Positions 48,101 to 61,639 of a stretch of 64,000 bases of DNA are shown here, piece by piece; positions within the stretch are counted from its first letter, which is position 1, and the number at the start of each line of letters is the position of its first letter. A program made the position numbers and the translations under genes. Source of the stretch: Condylostoma magnum (lineage: Eukaryota; Ciliophora; Heterotrichea; Heterotrichida; Condylostomatidae); the NCBI GenBank assembly GCA_920105805.1, contig CAKKTI010000043.1, positions 1 through 64,000 on the forward strand. The letters are read 5' to 3'. Under the pieces are notes generated by a model. That model saw only the letters and a program-made list of their open reading frames with translations, was not told where the DNA came from and made no database searches.

Positions 48101-51100
48101 TCTAGCTCTGCAATCTGCGCTATTGATAATAATGGAACTATAACCTTGAGTAACTTCAATGCTCATAATGCTGGTACTTAAATAACCATTTCCCTTACTG
48201 ACATAATGCCTCCTGAAAACACAAGTGGCAGTAGCACAAATGTTTAAGTAGTTTCATCAGCCTCAACTTCATATTCAACCACTTCTGAAGCTTCTAATAC
48301 TCTTACTGGTACCATTGATACTGCTAGCAGCCCCGGAACACCAACCATTGCAGTTGCTACAAGGTAAACTAGAACAACTACATCAACTGTGAAATAATTA
48401 ACAACAATACCTAACAATGTAAGTGCTGAAGATGTTGATCTTTACTTCAGATTTTCATTATCTAAATCAGTCCCAAGTGGAACTGTATTGACGATTACTT
48501 CTCCTGTTTCTTGGACTCTTCCTACTAGTAACTTAAAAGATTATGTTTTCTTCTCTATTGAATATGAGACAGTGACAAGAAATAGCAATGATCTAGTTAT
48601 TACTCTAAAATAGGATGTATCCTCTGGTACTGATCTTGAGTTATATGTTGAAGAAGCCTTAAACAACCCAACTGCTGATACTACAACTGGATTTAAGATA
48701 AAGACTTAATATACTTGTGGTAGTTCCACTACAATCACTTTAGATGATGATAGTGCCCTACCAAGTGGAACTGCTCATAATCTATAAGTTACAGCTGGAT
48801 CTGGGAATTCATTGGGAACTGCTACTATTACCTAAAACGTAAATAACGCTGGAGAGAGTTCAGACTATACATTCACCTTTACTACCGACTCTACTGTTGA
48901 GTCCACTGACTACTTCCTGATCAAATTCCCAAGAGTGTATGACGAATATGTCTCAGGATTTTGGCCCACAGAGGAGTTTGTTAGATACAAGAGCTTGAAA
49001 TCTAGCTATTACTACGTAAGTTGCGAAAGTCAAAGCTTAGGATCTGACGTAGAATGCACTGTTGATCATAGAATGGTAAAAGTTTTCAATGTGAACTCCT
49101 TAGACTCAAGCCAGTCCATCTCAATTACTATTTTCAGCGTGAAAAACCCTCAAGAAAGCTCAACTAATACCACCTTCAAGATCTATCAAATGGACACAGC
49201 TGGTTCAATTAAAGCTAAGAATGAAAACGCATCAGGTCCAACAATCGGAAGCTTGGCTGAAAATATAAAGATTCAATCATTAACAGTACAAAACCACTCA
49301 ACTTTTGGAACTGGGGACTATGTCTTTAAGTTGTTCTTACCATCAATATAAATCATATCTGATAACACTCTTGATGTTATTCTTCCAAGACAGTATAACA
49401 CTGATCTAGCTAGAGGACAGTCTAATAGTCAGACAACTCCTTGCACTATTATTTACTACAATGTATCAGACACTACGTCTGAGTTCACTACTAATGCTAA
49501 TAATGGAGAGTCTATATCAGGCCTTAGCACTTGCTCGGTTTCAGATAATGAAGTCAGTGCTGATTTCGACTCAGGGAATAGCACTACTTTCGATGACAGC
49601 TAGAGAATTGACTTTTCTATAGATAATCTTAACAACCCACAATGGGGATTGGCTAGATCTGATACTACTGATGCCACTGCCAACTATGATGCTTGGGATG
49701 ACACTGTATTCACTTTATACAAGCAATGGACTTACTAATTAAGAGTTGGACTGTATAATAGCAATGCCAATGAAAAGAAATATCAGGCATTGTCTTACGA
49801 GAATGTAAATGTTTCTTACCTTGGATTTAGTCCTAAATATAGAGGATTTACTGTAAATTCATTCAACCCTATCAATAGGAGCGGTATTATAGTTGTCCAA
49901 AGAGGTACTCAATCACAGCATTAAGTAATCTAAACTGCTAGAGGTGCCAGTGATCCTTTAGGCGCAAAGTAAGTAAAATTAGCTGCATCTCTTAATGGGT
50001 TCCACCTTTCAGAAGGATCCCTAACAATCACTTCAGTCTACCACGATTTCACTATTTTCGACACCGAGTATCAAATTCCCTTCAGAGTCGGTGCATCAGC
50101 CAGTTCTGACCTAGGAGTCTATTACATTAATTGGACAGTGACTGAAGTCAGCTACGAAGGCTCAAACACCACTGCCTACGATCCTCCAGTCAAAACTCTT
50201 GTAGAAGTAAACAATGCTAACCAGCAAGTCGTCATTTCAGTAACTCCCAACAGCCAAGTAAGAGCTGAAATTGGACGTACCACCATTCCTATTGCAGTGC
50301 ATACCAATAACCCTCCAGTCAACGATCTAACAGTAAATCTAGCACTAAACGAAGATATCCCTTCAGGTCAAGTCACTCTTAGCTCCTCTACACTCAACTT
50401 CGGCCCTGAAATAGAAACCCGATACTTCACAATCACAGTAGATTCTAACTACGACACCTCAGCCAATACTACAAGTGGTACTGTTACTTTCACTCTTAGT
50501 GGAACTAATCAAAGCTCATATATCCCAATTTCCAATCTAACCTTTACAATTCAATCTCAAAGCACATTTGATACAGTCAGTGCTCCTTCACTCAGTCTTA
50601 GCGACCCTAACCGTACTTCAATTACTGTTCAAGCCACATCTGCTGAATTAGGAGTGTTCTATACTTACTGTGGACCTCAGAACGATAATCAACCGTCTGG
50701 AGCTGAAATTGAAAGTTAATTAGGGGATACTGAATTCTACCTTAACACTTCTACTATCTCTACTGATGGATGGAAAAGAGATGACTTAGAAGTAGAGCCT
50801 ACTTCAACTGATACTGCAAGTTACGCCTCGGATTGGGCTGTATTTTAATATAGACTTCTAAAACAGCACTTGTAATAAGGATGGGCATCAGCTATTGTTA
50901 ATTATGATAATAGTGCTAAAACAGTTATGACCCTTGATGAGCTATGGGCTGGGTTGACTTATACTTGCTATTCTTATACTAAGAAGTATGATTAATGGTC
51001 TGAAGCAACTTCTTCAACATTCACTACTGATCCTCCTCATAATCCCGCATCTTTTGAAATCACATTCAGCGGAGAAGTTTCTACTGGAGAGTTAAACGAC

Positions 51101-51826
51101 TTCGGTGAATATGTTGCATTTGTTACTGGAATAAATCCTGATAGATTCTTAAATGGAGAATCTACTCAAACAAGAGGCACTTCAAATGAAGTCACTTAAA
51201 CTATATTTAAATGGGATATTCCACCAGTTCTTTACAGAGAAGGCCCTGGCCCCAATGATTAACTAGGACTAGATGATGACTAAAATAAGAGTTTAAAAGC
51301 CCTTATTTCTGGAAAGGCTATTACCTTAACTCCTAGTTTCAACCCAGATAACATTGATTCAACTGATTATACAACTCCTCAGTGGACTAATGGTGGATTC
51401 CCTACTTTGAGTGGAAATCCCACTGAAAACTCAATTACTTCTACTATGACGTGTAATACTGTTGGATTTATTTGTGGAATTTGCGTAGTGCCTCAATCTG
51501 GCAAATACCCTAATCACTATCAAATACTTGCTGGTGTTAATTTAGATAATAACACTACCTCTGTATATCATACATGTATTGATAACCCCACTGCTAACAC
51601 TCAGGTATCTGTAAGTATAACTGGATTAACTGCTTCTACCTCATATCAATGCTATTATCAATGCTTTAATGACTATCCTGTTAACCCCAACTATGTTGCT
51701 TATTCTGTATCTAGTGATAATACTATAAGAAGTATATCAACATCTACTACTTCACCCGATGATGACGATGATTTTGCAGGAACCTTAAAGGTTATACTTT
51801 TCGCTTTATTAGCTTTATTAGTTTAG
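45119..51826 (+). CDS. Giant secreted surface protein with tandem beta-domains and C-terminal hydrophobic anchor
   Basis: One open frame of 2,235 residues. A signal peptide (MSRVLLLSVLLLTFTSATYS) leads into many Ser/Thr/Asn-rich beta-sandwich-like segments of about 150-200 residues with recurring LPSG.-I-.-P..W patterns and paired Cys. The end is an acidic run (DDDDDFAG) plus TLKVILFALLALLV just before TAG TGA, so a GPI or membrane anchor is likely. Many NxS/T sites are present. Codon use changes along the gene: the first about 1.4 kb and some later blocks use CAA/CAG and are GC-richer, while others are rich in TAA. A cell-coat or adhesion role is inferred. No specific family was recognised. 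Confidence 0.8.
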
Positions 51827-51873
51827 TGAGTTAGTTAAAAACATTTTAAAAAATTTGTGTTAAATAATTACTA

Positions 51874-52704
51874 CTAATTTCTTCTTTTCTTATCAGGGGA
51901 GTTGGAGAAGGTGGTTCACATGTCATATTAAGCGTCTTAATTAGTCTTATTAGGACTGGTTATGATAAAGCAGTCATGGGTCCTATACATTAGATCGTCT
52001 CTAGCTGTGATCTTGTCTAACAAGGGTGTTTAATAAGCAGTTCTGCAAGTCAGCCTTTTACTTTTCTCAAATGAATCAATTCCTCATGTACCAGGATTTT
52101 TCATTTAATGATCTAGAATTAGATCTTTACGTGGAGTTTATTTATTGAATGCCATTACATTTTTAGTTAATTTAGGCATTATACAATCTTTGTTGTAATC
52201 ATACCAATTAGCTGAATGTTTAGGACCAAAGATTTCTTTCCGATATAGATAATCTTAGAATTTTCATACTTTATTTTAGCTTGAATCATTAGGCATATAG
52301 CTAAACCTGCCCTAGTTAACAGAATTTTCTTATACAAATGAGGGCCTTTCACTCTATACATTAAAACTAATTGCAGTTTTAACCCTTGGTTTAATTTTTT
52401 CTCTATAAGGTATATCAAAACTATCAGTTTTTTAATACAGCTTTTCATAACTTGACTCATCAATATTCCTCCTTTAGCTTCTATTCCTATTTTTCTGCCT
52501 AGATTAAGGGTAACAACATCTCAGAGTATCTTTCTAGCACGAAGAAACCATTACTTTTTTCTACCTAGGAGTGTTAACATTCTAATTAAATTTAACTCCA
52601 ATATCGATCCTTGGTTTAATCATTTTCTAATTAGGCATGTATTTCGTCACTGTAGGTGACTCAGTTCTATTCCTCTCTGCAAACTCGACTTACTCTCTGC
52701 TCAT
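51874..52704 (-). CDS. Basic protein, candidate microtubule-inner or axonemal type
   Basis: 276 residues, MSREQVEFAERNRTESPTVTK..., rich in Arg/Lys/Asn/Tyr, no TM or coiled coil. Short spaced motifs such as KEIFGPKHSANWYDYN, MAFNKQTPRKD and NPGTWGIDSFEKS resemble the non-globular microtubule-binding proteins of axonemes, but no named family is certain. Trp is TGA in three places. Three stops in tandem (TAG TAG TAA, 51868-51876) mark the end clearly. Confidence 0.6.
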
Positions 52705-52923
52705 TGCTTTAAAAAAGTAATCTTACCTTCCTTTCTTTTTCCCTTACTTTAAAATCTACTTTTGCAAACTCTCAACAAGTGAATCAATTTACCTCATATC
52801 CTACAACTCGACTGATTTTACTCTGGGCCGCTTTAAAGGCGGCCCGAAAGCCTAAGGATGCATATGTATAGTAGCAACTCCCTATCTAGAGCACATCTGC
52901 CTTTGACTATATTCCATTTTTAA
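52705..52923. other. Spacer with GC-rich palindrome
   Basis: 219 bp between the basic-protein start and the p24 stop, both on the minus strand. Apart from the palindrome at 52825-52845 the sequence is AT-rich, with no tRNA, snRNA or other RNA signature that can be recognised by eye. Confidence 0.45.
52825..52845. repeat. GC-rich imperfect palindrome (hairpin)
   Basis: GGGCCGCTTT facing AAAGGCGGCCC: a 10-bp stem with one bulged G and essentially no loop, in a region of otherwise low GC. It could be a cruciform, a 3'-end or promoter element, or part of an unrecognised RNA. Confidence 0.6.
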
Positions 52924-54259
<1,336 letters not shown>

Positions 54260-54321
54260 GTAACTAGTAATAAAAGGGTTATTAATATGAATTTGTACGA
54301 GACTATTCTGGTCCTATATAA

Positions 54322-55203
54322 ATGGAAAATATTGTGTACACAACTTACGGGTATGCAAGACTTATGAAGAAAACAAACACACATGCTATTGTTTAGTTAG
54401 AATGGGGGGCTATGGGGTACCTGGATTCTTCTATACTATCAGATTCTATTATGGTAATGATTAAGTCCTTCATAGGCTCGCGCAAGGAACTGGAATATCA
54501 GGTTGAAATAACCTAATCTTTCCATAACTTATTCGAATAGTTGTGTAAGGAGCTTGAACTTCCTAACCCTTCTTGTATTAAATTGCTGTACCCTATGGGA
54601 ACTTTGAAATTTGTAAAGGTGACTGATACTCCTTATAGCTTAAAACTTCCCAACCGCGCTAAATTTATTGCTATTGTATAGTAGTGGATTACCTGGAACC
54701 CCCAGATGTCCTCTTCCAACATCTAGATTTCCAATAATAACATGACCATTACAAATTCCGCCCAATCCCCGAGCACTGCCCTCTCGACCCAGGAACTACA
54801 GCAAGGGACCAACTACTGGGAAATAACAATAGAACAAATGGCGTAGGATGAGGATATATGAATAGGAGTTGCCAGCAAGGAAAAGAACCTAAGCATCGGT
54901 CCACGTGAAGATGACAAAATGTGGGGATTTTGCTGCTTTAAGTAACTTTTAATCAGTGGACATAAGTTCAGCCCCAAAACTGGAGAAGAGGAGTATGGAG
55001 AGCCATGCAGTACTGGGGACGTGATTGGAGTGCATTTGAATTTTGAAGGGGAAGTAGCTAATTTGAGTCTCACTAAGAATGGCAACTCCCTGGGAGTTGC
55101 CTTTGACGATCTTCAAGGCCCTGTGTACCCCGCTGTGTGTATGCTGCATGTGCAGTCCCAGGTTACCTTATCTTATAAAAACTAGAAAATTAAGCGTTTT
55201 TGA
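54322..55203 (+). CDS. SPRY (B30.2)-domain protein
   Basis: 293 residues. The N-terminal about 130 residues (MENIVYTTYGYARLMKK...) are a globular domain of unknown type. Residues about 160-285 form a SPRY domain: NYWEITIEQM, EDIWIGVASKEKNL, FCCFKQLLISG, GDVIGVHLNFEG, LSLTKNGNSLGVAF, VYPAVCMLH. The invariant W of IWIGVA is encoded by TGA, direct evidence for UGA = Trp. SPRY domains bind peptide motifs of partner proteins. TGA 55201-55203 is called as stop; TAG ten codons or so earlier is possible. Confidence 0.85.
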
Positions 55204-55290
55204 CTAAGCAAAAAAGTAACCTAGTCGTGAGTTGGAGTTAGAAGGTAAACTGTCATTGTCTCTTAAAACTATCGTTTTAGTAGGGGGGTA

Positions 55291-57186
55291 TTAGAACACC
55301 TCTGTTCCGTACTCCATCACCTCAGGGTAGTCGTCGTCCATATCATTCATTATATACAGTTTTTAGTCAAATCTACTAAACTCAACCTAGCACACTGTTA
55401 TCACCTCATCTATCAAACTGTCCATATAATCAATCACTATAGCATCATCGTCCTACTTCGCGCTGTAGCCCTTGGCATTGGACTCTCGATGGTGTATTGT
55501 AATTACCTAGTAGTTGTCCTTTCCACCTATCACTACTATTTTATCGTCGTCTGTTGCTCACAAGGCTGCGTGGACTAATCTTAAGGGAAGGCGGTACTTT
55601 ATACTCTCTCAGCTATCATTGGACACTATATACTTGTCAATTGTATTGCCGGAGAGTTCGAGAGGATAGCCTCCGAGTACAAATATGTACTTACCTTGGT
55701 GTACTGAGCATGCAATGGCCTAGTACCTTCCTCTAGGAAGCTGGGATATCAAGGACCACTGCTGTGTTATTGTATTGAAGGTCTCGGCAGAGCAGTATTG
55801 ATGCTTTCCTCCCAGTACATATATATAGGCGTCAATTGCAGTAACTGCACAACCTAGTCTAGGAATTGTCATTCTATTGCAGCGCTGCATATCACGCCTT
55901 TTTGTGTTAAATCTGTACACGTCATCCGCTGGAAACTCAGAGTCACGGTTAATTCCCCCCAGAATGTATATATTGTCGTCAATTTAGATAGATCTAGAAT
56001 CAATGTTTAAGTTTCATTCAATACCCTCACGATTGTAGAACTCTTGTTAATTTGAGTATCTAAGCACTTTTCACTTCTTGCTGAAGACCTCGTATCGGCA
56101 TATTGTATTGTTTTCTTCATCAACTCAATACAGAAGCTTTATTTATCTTGTGTTAAGTTGAATGCTTCTCTCTATGTTAGTTCGTGTAAAACGTTGCTTT
56201 TGTATATACTGGAGTTCAGGGTGCTTTTAGTCTATTCTTAAAGAGTTTAAATAATGTATAACGATGTCTAGTCTTACTACTATATTTATCTAATTGGCTA
56301 TAGAACTGTTAATCAAAGTGCCTTGATATACCCAATCATCATCAAAAATAGGAGTACCTAAAGGTATTGGTTTAAATGATTTAAATGTGAAGAATTATTC
56401 ATCTATAGTTTATACTTAGTTATTCGTGCTTTCTCCTCCTGGAAAAGTAATGCTTTAATTAACACTCAGTATAAAGTTAAGAATTTTCGTCATATTTCCG
56501 AGCTTTTTGTGTCTTAAAGCGATGACTGTTATGCCTAATTGCTCATTTCTCTGGAAAAACGCATATGGGTCGAAATAAAGCCTATTATTAAAATCACTTA
56601 AAAAGCGAGCTGTCAGCCACAACGATTAGTCCTCCTCTAAAATAACATCACTACTTGTAATTCCTATACTCGGAGTCAATATATATCCTATACCCAGCGA
56701 CTATCCGTACCCACTAAGAGCATCACTTTCCCTTCTAATACTGTAAATCTCAAAACTTCTAGATATCATTGGATTAATCGACTTATATTTGTTTGTTTTC
56801 GGAATACTCATTACTTTTTAAGATTTAGTAGCATTTAATGAAATCATAGAAGATTTGCTAGTCTATGAAAGCTCAGGTGTAGAAGCTAATATTCCACTCT
56901 TAATAAAACTTTAAAATGTTGAAAAACCCTCTGTATAATTAGCATTTTACCGACTTTAATTGTGTATTGTGGATATAGTTGCATTATTCACTTACCCAAA
57001 TTTGATCTTAGGAGTAAATCGGGACAATTTTTTCATCATTTCTTAAGGCAGTGTAAACTTTTGTAAGTTTGTATTACTTTCAGCTCTAGGAGTTAATACA
57101 TTCTAAGCACTTTTAAGAAGAGTCAGATGTCTTTTTGTTGTCAGGTGTCTACTGCGGTCTAATTAAATAATTTTGTCACTTTACAT
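55291..57186 (-). CDS. Trypsin-like pseudoprotease fused to kelch repeats
   Basis: 631 residues. Residues about 155-315 follow the trypsin-like fold of GSGFLxSPxxxLTxxHVI proteins: SLGIGYILTPSIGITSSDVI, LYFDPYAFFQRNEQLGITVIAL, ITFPGGES, IPLGTPIFDDDWVYQG. Catalytic residues appear lost: the His site reads Asp (TSSDVI) and the GSSGSP Ser site reads PLGTP. Kelch repeats follow (about 385-620), for example IYILGGINRD, IYVLGGKHQY, YIFVLGGYPL, KIVVIGGKDN. A propeller scaffold with a dead protease domain is inferred. The start MQSDKIIQLD at 57186 is 3 bp from the next gene's ATG; MMKKL at 57039 is the alternative. Confidence 0.7.
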
Positions 57187-57189
57187 AAT

Positions 57190-57933
57190 ATGGAAAAAAG
57201 TTTAATTGGAAGTCCTTAATTAAATTACACGGATTGGCCCCAGTCTGGCTTTGCCTTTTCTAAGAAATAGTTAACTCCTAAGCTGTTCAATGCATAAAGT
57301 AATGATAATCCCTTTGTAAGCTATAAGAAATTTAATATTTTTAATAGGTTGCCAGAGCAGTCCAAAAGAAGTAATGTAAGTAAATTTAGTTATGTAGATT
57401 GTGTATAGAATGTCGAGGGAGGGTAACAATATTTCAGCTTAAGTCCTACTCGATAGATTGATGCCAGTAGAAATAGAGCTGATTTACTACAGAAATCACC
57501 GTATTTTAAAAATTACTTGTCCCATCTCAACTCACCAGTGGGGTTTAGTAGGCAATAAGGAATCACTTTCTAGTAAAACAATAAGAGAATATTTAGAACT
57601 GATAATGATTGCTATAAAAGCCTTAAAGTGCATATAAAAAGTTAATAGAAATCAATACACAACTCTCAGCGCTTGTCTTAAGTCAAACCAAGACGACGTA
57701 TTTAAAGCTCAATAGAAGATCTTTACTTTAAGAAAATAAGTGAAATTTAACTAAAAGCTTTAAAACCAACACCAAAGCTAAGCAGTAAAAAGGCTTATAA
57801 GAATCCATTCAGTCTACGAGAAGACATCGAATACTTTGAGTAAAGCTTAGATATTCACAAAAGTAAGCTTACTGGCAATAGGAAGTACTATCCCTTTACA
57901 AGTTCTCTCAAACAAATGAAACATAATTTATAA
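57190..57933 (+). CDS. Small basic Ser/Lys-rich protein, unknown
   Basis: 247 residues, MEKSLIGSPQLNYTDWPQSG..., mostly disordered, with several SP/SPY motifs (QKSPYFKNYL, LNSPVGFS) and a basic helical end. No other in-frame ATG occurs until near the C-terminus, so the start is secure. TAA 57931 with TAG two codons later ends it just before the convergent RCC1 gene's stop. No domain is recognised. Confidence 0.6.
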
Positions 57934-57945
57934 GTTTAGTTAAAG

Positions 57946-59169
57946 CTAACTACCTGTAATAAAAAGACTAAAAACCCCGCCTAGTCCTACAGCTGTAATA
58001 TTTCTCCCGAATAAATGCTCAATCATCGTAGGCTACCTTACTTATAGCTCACCTTCAATCCCAAGTCTCTATGCAGAATTATCACCTCACGCATACACTT
58101 CTCCGTTTTTCAGAATACATACTGAATGAGCACTTCCTGCATATATATAAGCAACCTAAGGGTTTCTGTTTCCCAAGGCATCACAGAAAATGATCTAACA
58201 AGGTGTGTATACTCTCTGAAATATAACTGAGCATTACCCTTCACTATTATCTCCAAAGGCATAAATGTCACCCTGCACACTAAGCACTATACCATGTCTA
58301 GCTCCTGCACTGATATCCTGTACTTTTATTTAATCAAAAAAAGGAATTTATTAGAAATTGTCTTGACCACTGGTTTCCCTATCTAATCCGGTCTCTCCGT
58401 AAGTATTATCTCCCATTGAGTAAACTTATTAAGAGTTAGAAAGTAGTAAAGCATTATAAGAGCCAAAACACAGCTTCTTAACTTGTAATCATTGTAAACT
58501 TATAGGGATCATTCTTCTCTGTATTGATCCATTAAATCATTATCCTCACACTAGAAGGTCACCATTGGACATTAAAACAGCTGATCTATCATATCCTGCA
58601 TATATATTCTAGATTTATTAGTTTTTGTACTAAGAGGGTAAAAATATCTTAGTAGGTCTAAAACGGCTTTTCCTATCAGAAAAGCCACATGCCTAGTCAA
58701 ACCCCATTGCAAATACTTCCGTAGTTTATTATTAATTACTTACTAGGATTAAACTGTGATAAGAACCCGCTGCTATATCTATGATTGTTCTGCCTTTAAG
58801 ACGAATTGCATTTAATCTGCATACTTATTCCCCTTCTATTGTTACATCGTTGTTTGAGTTACCACATTGCCCATGTTTATTGTTTCCACATGTAAATATA
58901 ATGTTTTGTTGACTTAATAAAACAAAATGAGCTTCTCCACAGACTATTTTGGTAATGGTTAAGCTTTAGAATTGTTACTGTATTTAATCAAAGTTTGTAT
59001 CTTCTTTAATTACTCCAAATGCATATAATTTTTAATTTTTCTCATGATCATAGATGTTTTCTACTTGTTTACTAGGAAGTAAACAGCTTTTGCCTTAAAA
59101 GTCTTTTATTGGTTTGTTTACTATCCCTGGTTTTTCTCTTTCTGTACAACAGCAACTTAGAAAGGACAT
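57946..59169 (-). CDS. RCC1-repeat beta-propeller protein
   Basis: 407 residues. After a Cys-rich start (MSFLSCCCTEREKPG, possible palmitoylation) come seven or so RCC1-like blades: FTCGNNKHGQCG, VFAMGFDQACG, LLVWGQWFNGS, VYSMGDNTYGETG, IYAFGDNSEGQC, VYAWGDNSAQRLG, each preceded by I.AG..HS.... Trp in the VWG and AWG motifs is TGA. RCC1 repeats occur in Ran GEF and in many unrelated regulators; Ran-GEF residues cannot be verified here. TAG 57946-57948 ends it after FITGS. Confidence 0.82.
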
Positions 59170-61336
59170 ATTGGAAATAATAAATTTAGTTGGTACTGTT
59201 GCTATTTAAATAATGTTATAAGTATGTTTACCCTTTTTTATGATTATGCATTAGATAGTATTTCTGCTAATGAATTAAAATAATGTAGTAAATCTATTAT
59301 AGCTTTTATTTCGGTTTTTATGTAAAGATACTATTAATCTGATTATATCAAAATTAATAATTATATGCATTTTTGATTTTTATCTTATTTTAATGATTAA
59401 TTGAAGCTACAATTATAATTGTTATCCTTAAGCCTAATAAAAACCCCGTCAATAAAGTCTAAGATTAGTTCCTATTAATAAACATGTAAAAGTTTTTTCC
59501 GCTAAAATACATGAAAGGCTATAATAAATCTACTCTACGAGTATCAATAAAATACAATTTCAAAAGTTCTTATAGTAAAATAATTATTAGACTATTTCCA
59601 TAGTTATTCTATTAGATATATTAAAACAAGGCTTAAAGTTGAATTGAATTATTGTTAAGTACTTTTATTAGAATCCCTAATCGTTTTAGCACATTTAACT
59701 TAATCTTTAGTATTGATTTTGAAATTTCATTTAATTATCTATTAATTGCTCATATGTGCTATCACTTGCTTTAATTATTTATAGTCTTTCTATAGTATAT
59801 AATGAGTTATATGAGTATAATAATATTATTACTAAGATTTTTAACTTTCCCAGCTTAATTTTGAATTAGTATATTAGTGAATATGAATTACTCTTTAAAA
59901 TTTTGATAATTCTTACCTATTTTATTATCTTCCAGCATTACATCTTTACTATTATTCAAATATTATTCCTTAAATCTATATTAATACTTTTATTAATATT
60001 CAAGACCAATAGTCTTAGTCCTTCATCTCTATCATAACTTATACCTAGAGTATCTAAACTCAAAAGCTGCTATATAATTTATGTGGGATCATAATGTAAT
60101 TTATTCCTCAGATATAATACTTTTATTTTTTAAGGGAAATGGCTAGAATATATTCTTAAACAATTATCATCTAGAAAAGTGACATATTACACAATTTAGT
60201 ATATAGTTTGGATCAATATCAGAGACACTCTAGATACTACTTAAAGCAAATTTCTTCACAAAAGATTTTATTAGAAATACTAATTTTACATATACAAAAA
60301 TTTCATAAAACCATCGACTGAGAAAATTTGTCATAATCATTATGGAAGGCTAAAATGATACAACTTCAGCAGTATAAAAGCAAAATCTAGAAGGATAAAT
60401 ATAGAGCTACAATAACTTGAAATTTTACTGTTGATTTTCTAGCTTTTTAATTGATCAAATTTTCAAGTTTACTCAAATTATCATAAAATCAAGAAAGGGA
60501 ATTGATTGTTAGGAGTATCCATTGCTGAATAATCGTTATCAATACTCAAAGCATGTTCTGAAAAAGAAGCTAAGTGGAAATAATTTATTTGACATTAAAT
60601 ACATACTCTAATTTTTTACCTACTTTTGCCTAACTCAAAGGTCTTTTACATATTTTTATAGTTTTAGAACATTGGCTTTGAAAGAATTTAGTATTTTAAG
60701 GTTGTTTCCCGTATTTAAGAATTAAAAGAGGAATCAAACTGTGGTTTATTATACCATAGTAAAATATAGTTATGTAAGGAATCAAACATATCTATTATTT
60801 GATTATTTGTAAGAGTTTTTGCTCTTTTATCACTGAGAAGATTCTATACATTTAAATAACACAACCTTTTAAGATCCTACCTAATAAAATCGGCATTCTT
60901 TTAAAATTGAATACATAATCTTAAATACACTATGCATAAAGCTCCAGGTATACAGGTAAGCAGTAATCAGTATTATATTGTCCTAAAAACAAGAGCTACG
61001 GTAAAAATCAAAAAAACTTATGCAAGAGTCATTATTAGCTCATTTTTGCTAACATTAAGAACCCTCTCGTGATATCAGACTTGATCGTATCAGCTATTTG
61101 TGTTTTAAGCTTAATATATTTTTTTAAATGTGATTTATTCTCCATTTTTATAGGATTTCTGGTGCATTAAGGATTAGGATTCAAAGACTTAAAAACCTGT
61201 TGATCTATAAAGTAACTATTAATAAGAGTAAAATATTCAAAACACGGTAGCCTTGTCAGAAATTATACTATTTACTATTCTAGTCAAAATTTATCTTTTG
61301 GAATATTAAAAGGCTAAAAAGTAATTTATAATTAAT
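59170..61336. other. Gene-poor AT-rich tract with weak coding hints on the minus strand
   Basis: 2.2 kb, very AT-rich, no RNA gene, tandem repeat or transposon end seen. On the minus strand short stretches look protein-like, for example IKVLYLRNKLHYDPTQII and LGISYDRDEGLRLLVLNI (about 60000-60100), and MLEDNKIGKNYQNFKEQF (about 59930), in different frames that a 26-nt GTAAGA...AAGAG segment could join. Since no codon closes a frame in this code, these may be a real leucine-rich gene, a decayed one, or chance. Confidence 0.3.
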
Positions 61337-61639
61337 ATGGTAAAATTTTTAGAGCACAAGCTTACAGTCTACTGTTGTATGTATCCAGAATGCAGTAAGC
61401 ATTACAATACAAAATTCAATCTTAAGAAGCATGTAGAAGCAGCCCACCTGAAAAAGCGGAAATTCCAGTGTTAAATTTGTCAAAAATTCCTTGCTACTAA
61501 GCATAATCTAAATGAACATCAGCATCTTCACAATGATATCAAGCCAATTGTATGCCAGGTTTGCAACAAGGAATTTAGGCAAGCAAGCTAATATTCGTTG
61601 CATAAACGATTTCATATGACTGAAGTGAGTCTTAACTAG
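61337..61639 (+). CDS. C2H2 zinc-finger protein with three fingers
   Basis: 100 residues called. Fingers: C.YPECSKHYNTKFNLKKHVEAAH (first, abridged), CQICQKFLATKHNLNEHQHLH, and CQVCNKEFRQASQYSLHKRFH; the linker HNDIKPIVC resembles the TGEKP-type spacing. The first is TFIIIA-like (C-x4-C...H-x4-H), so nucleic-acid binding is likely. TAG 61637-61639 is taken as the stop. A GTGAGT donor two codons before it raises the possibility of an intron and more coding sequence, but what follows is AT-rich without clear sense. Confidence 0.7.

Noticed and set aside
52179-52463. Minus-strand 94-aa ORF starting MMSQVMKSC
   Set aside because: It overlaps, in another frame, the better-supported minus-strand gene ending in TAG TAG TAA at 51868-51876.
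52825-52845. Histone mRNA 3' stem-loop
   Set aside because: The stem has no four-base loop, does not match the histone consensus, and no histone gene is adjacent.
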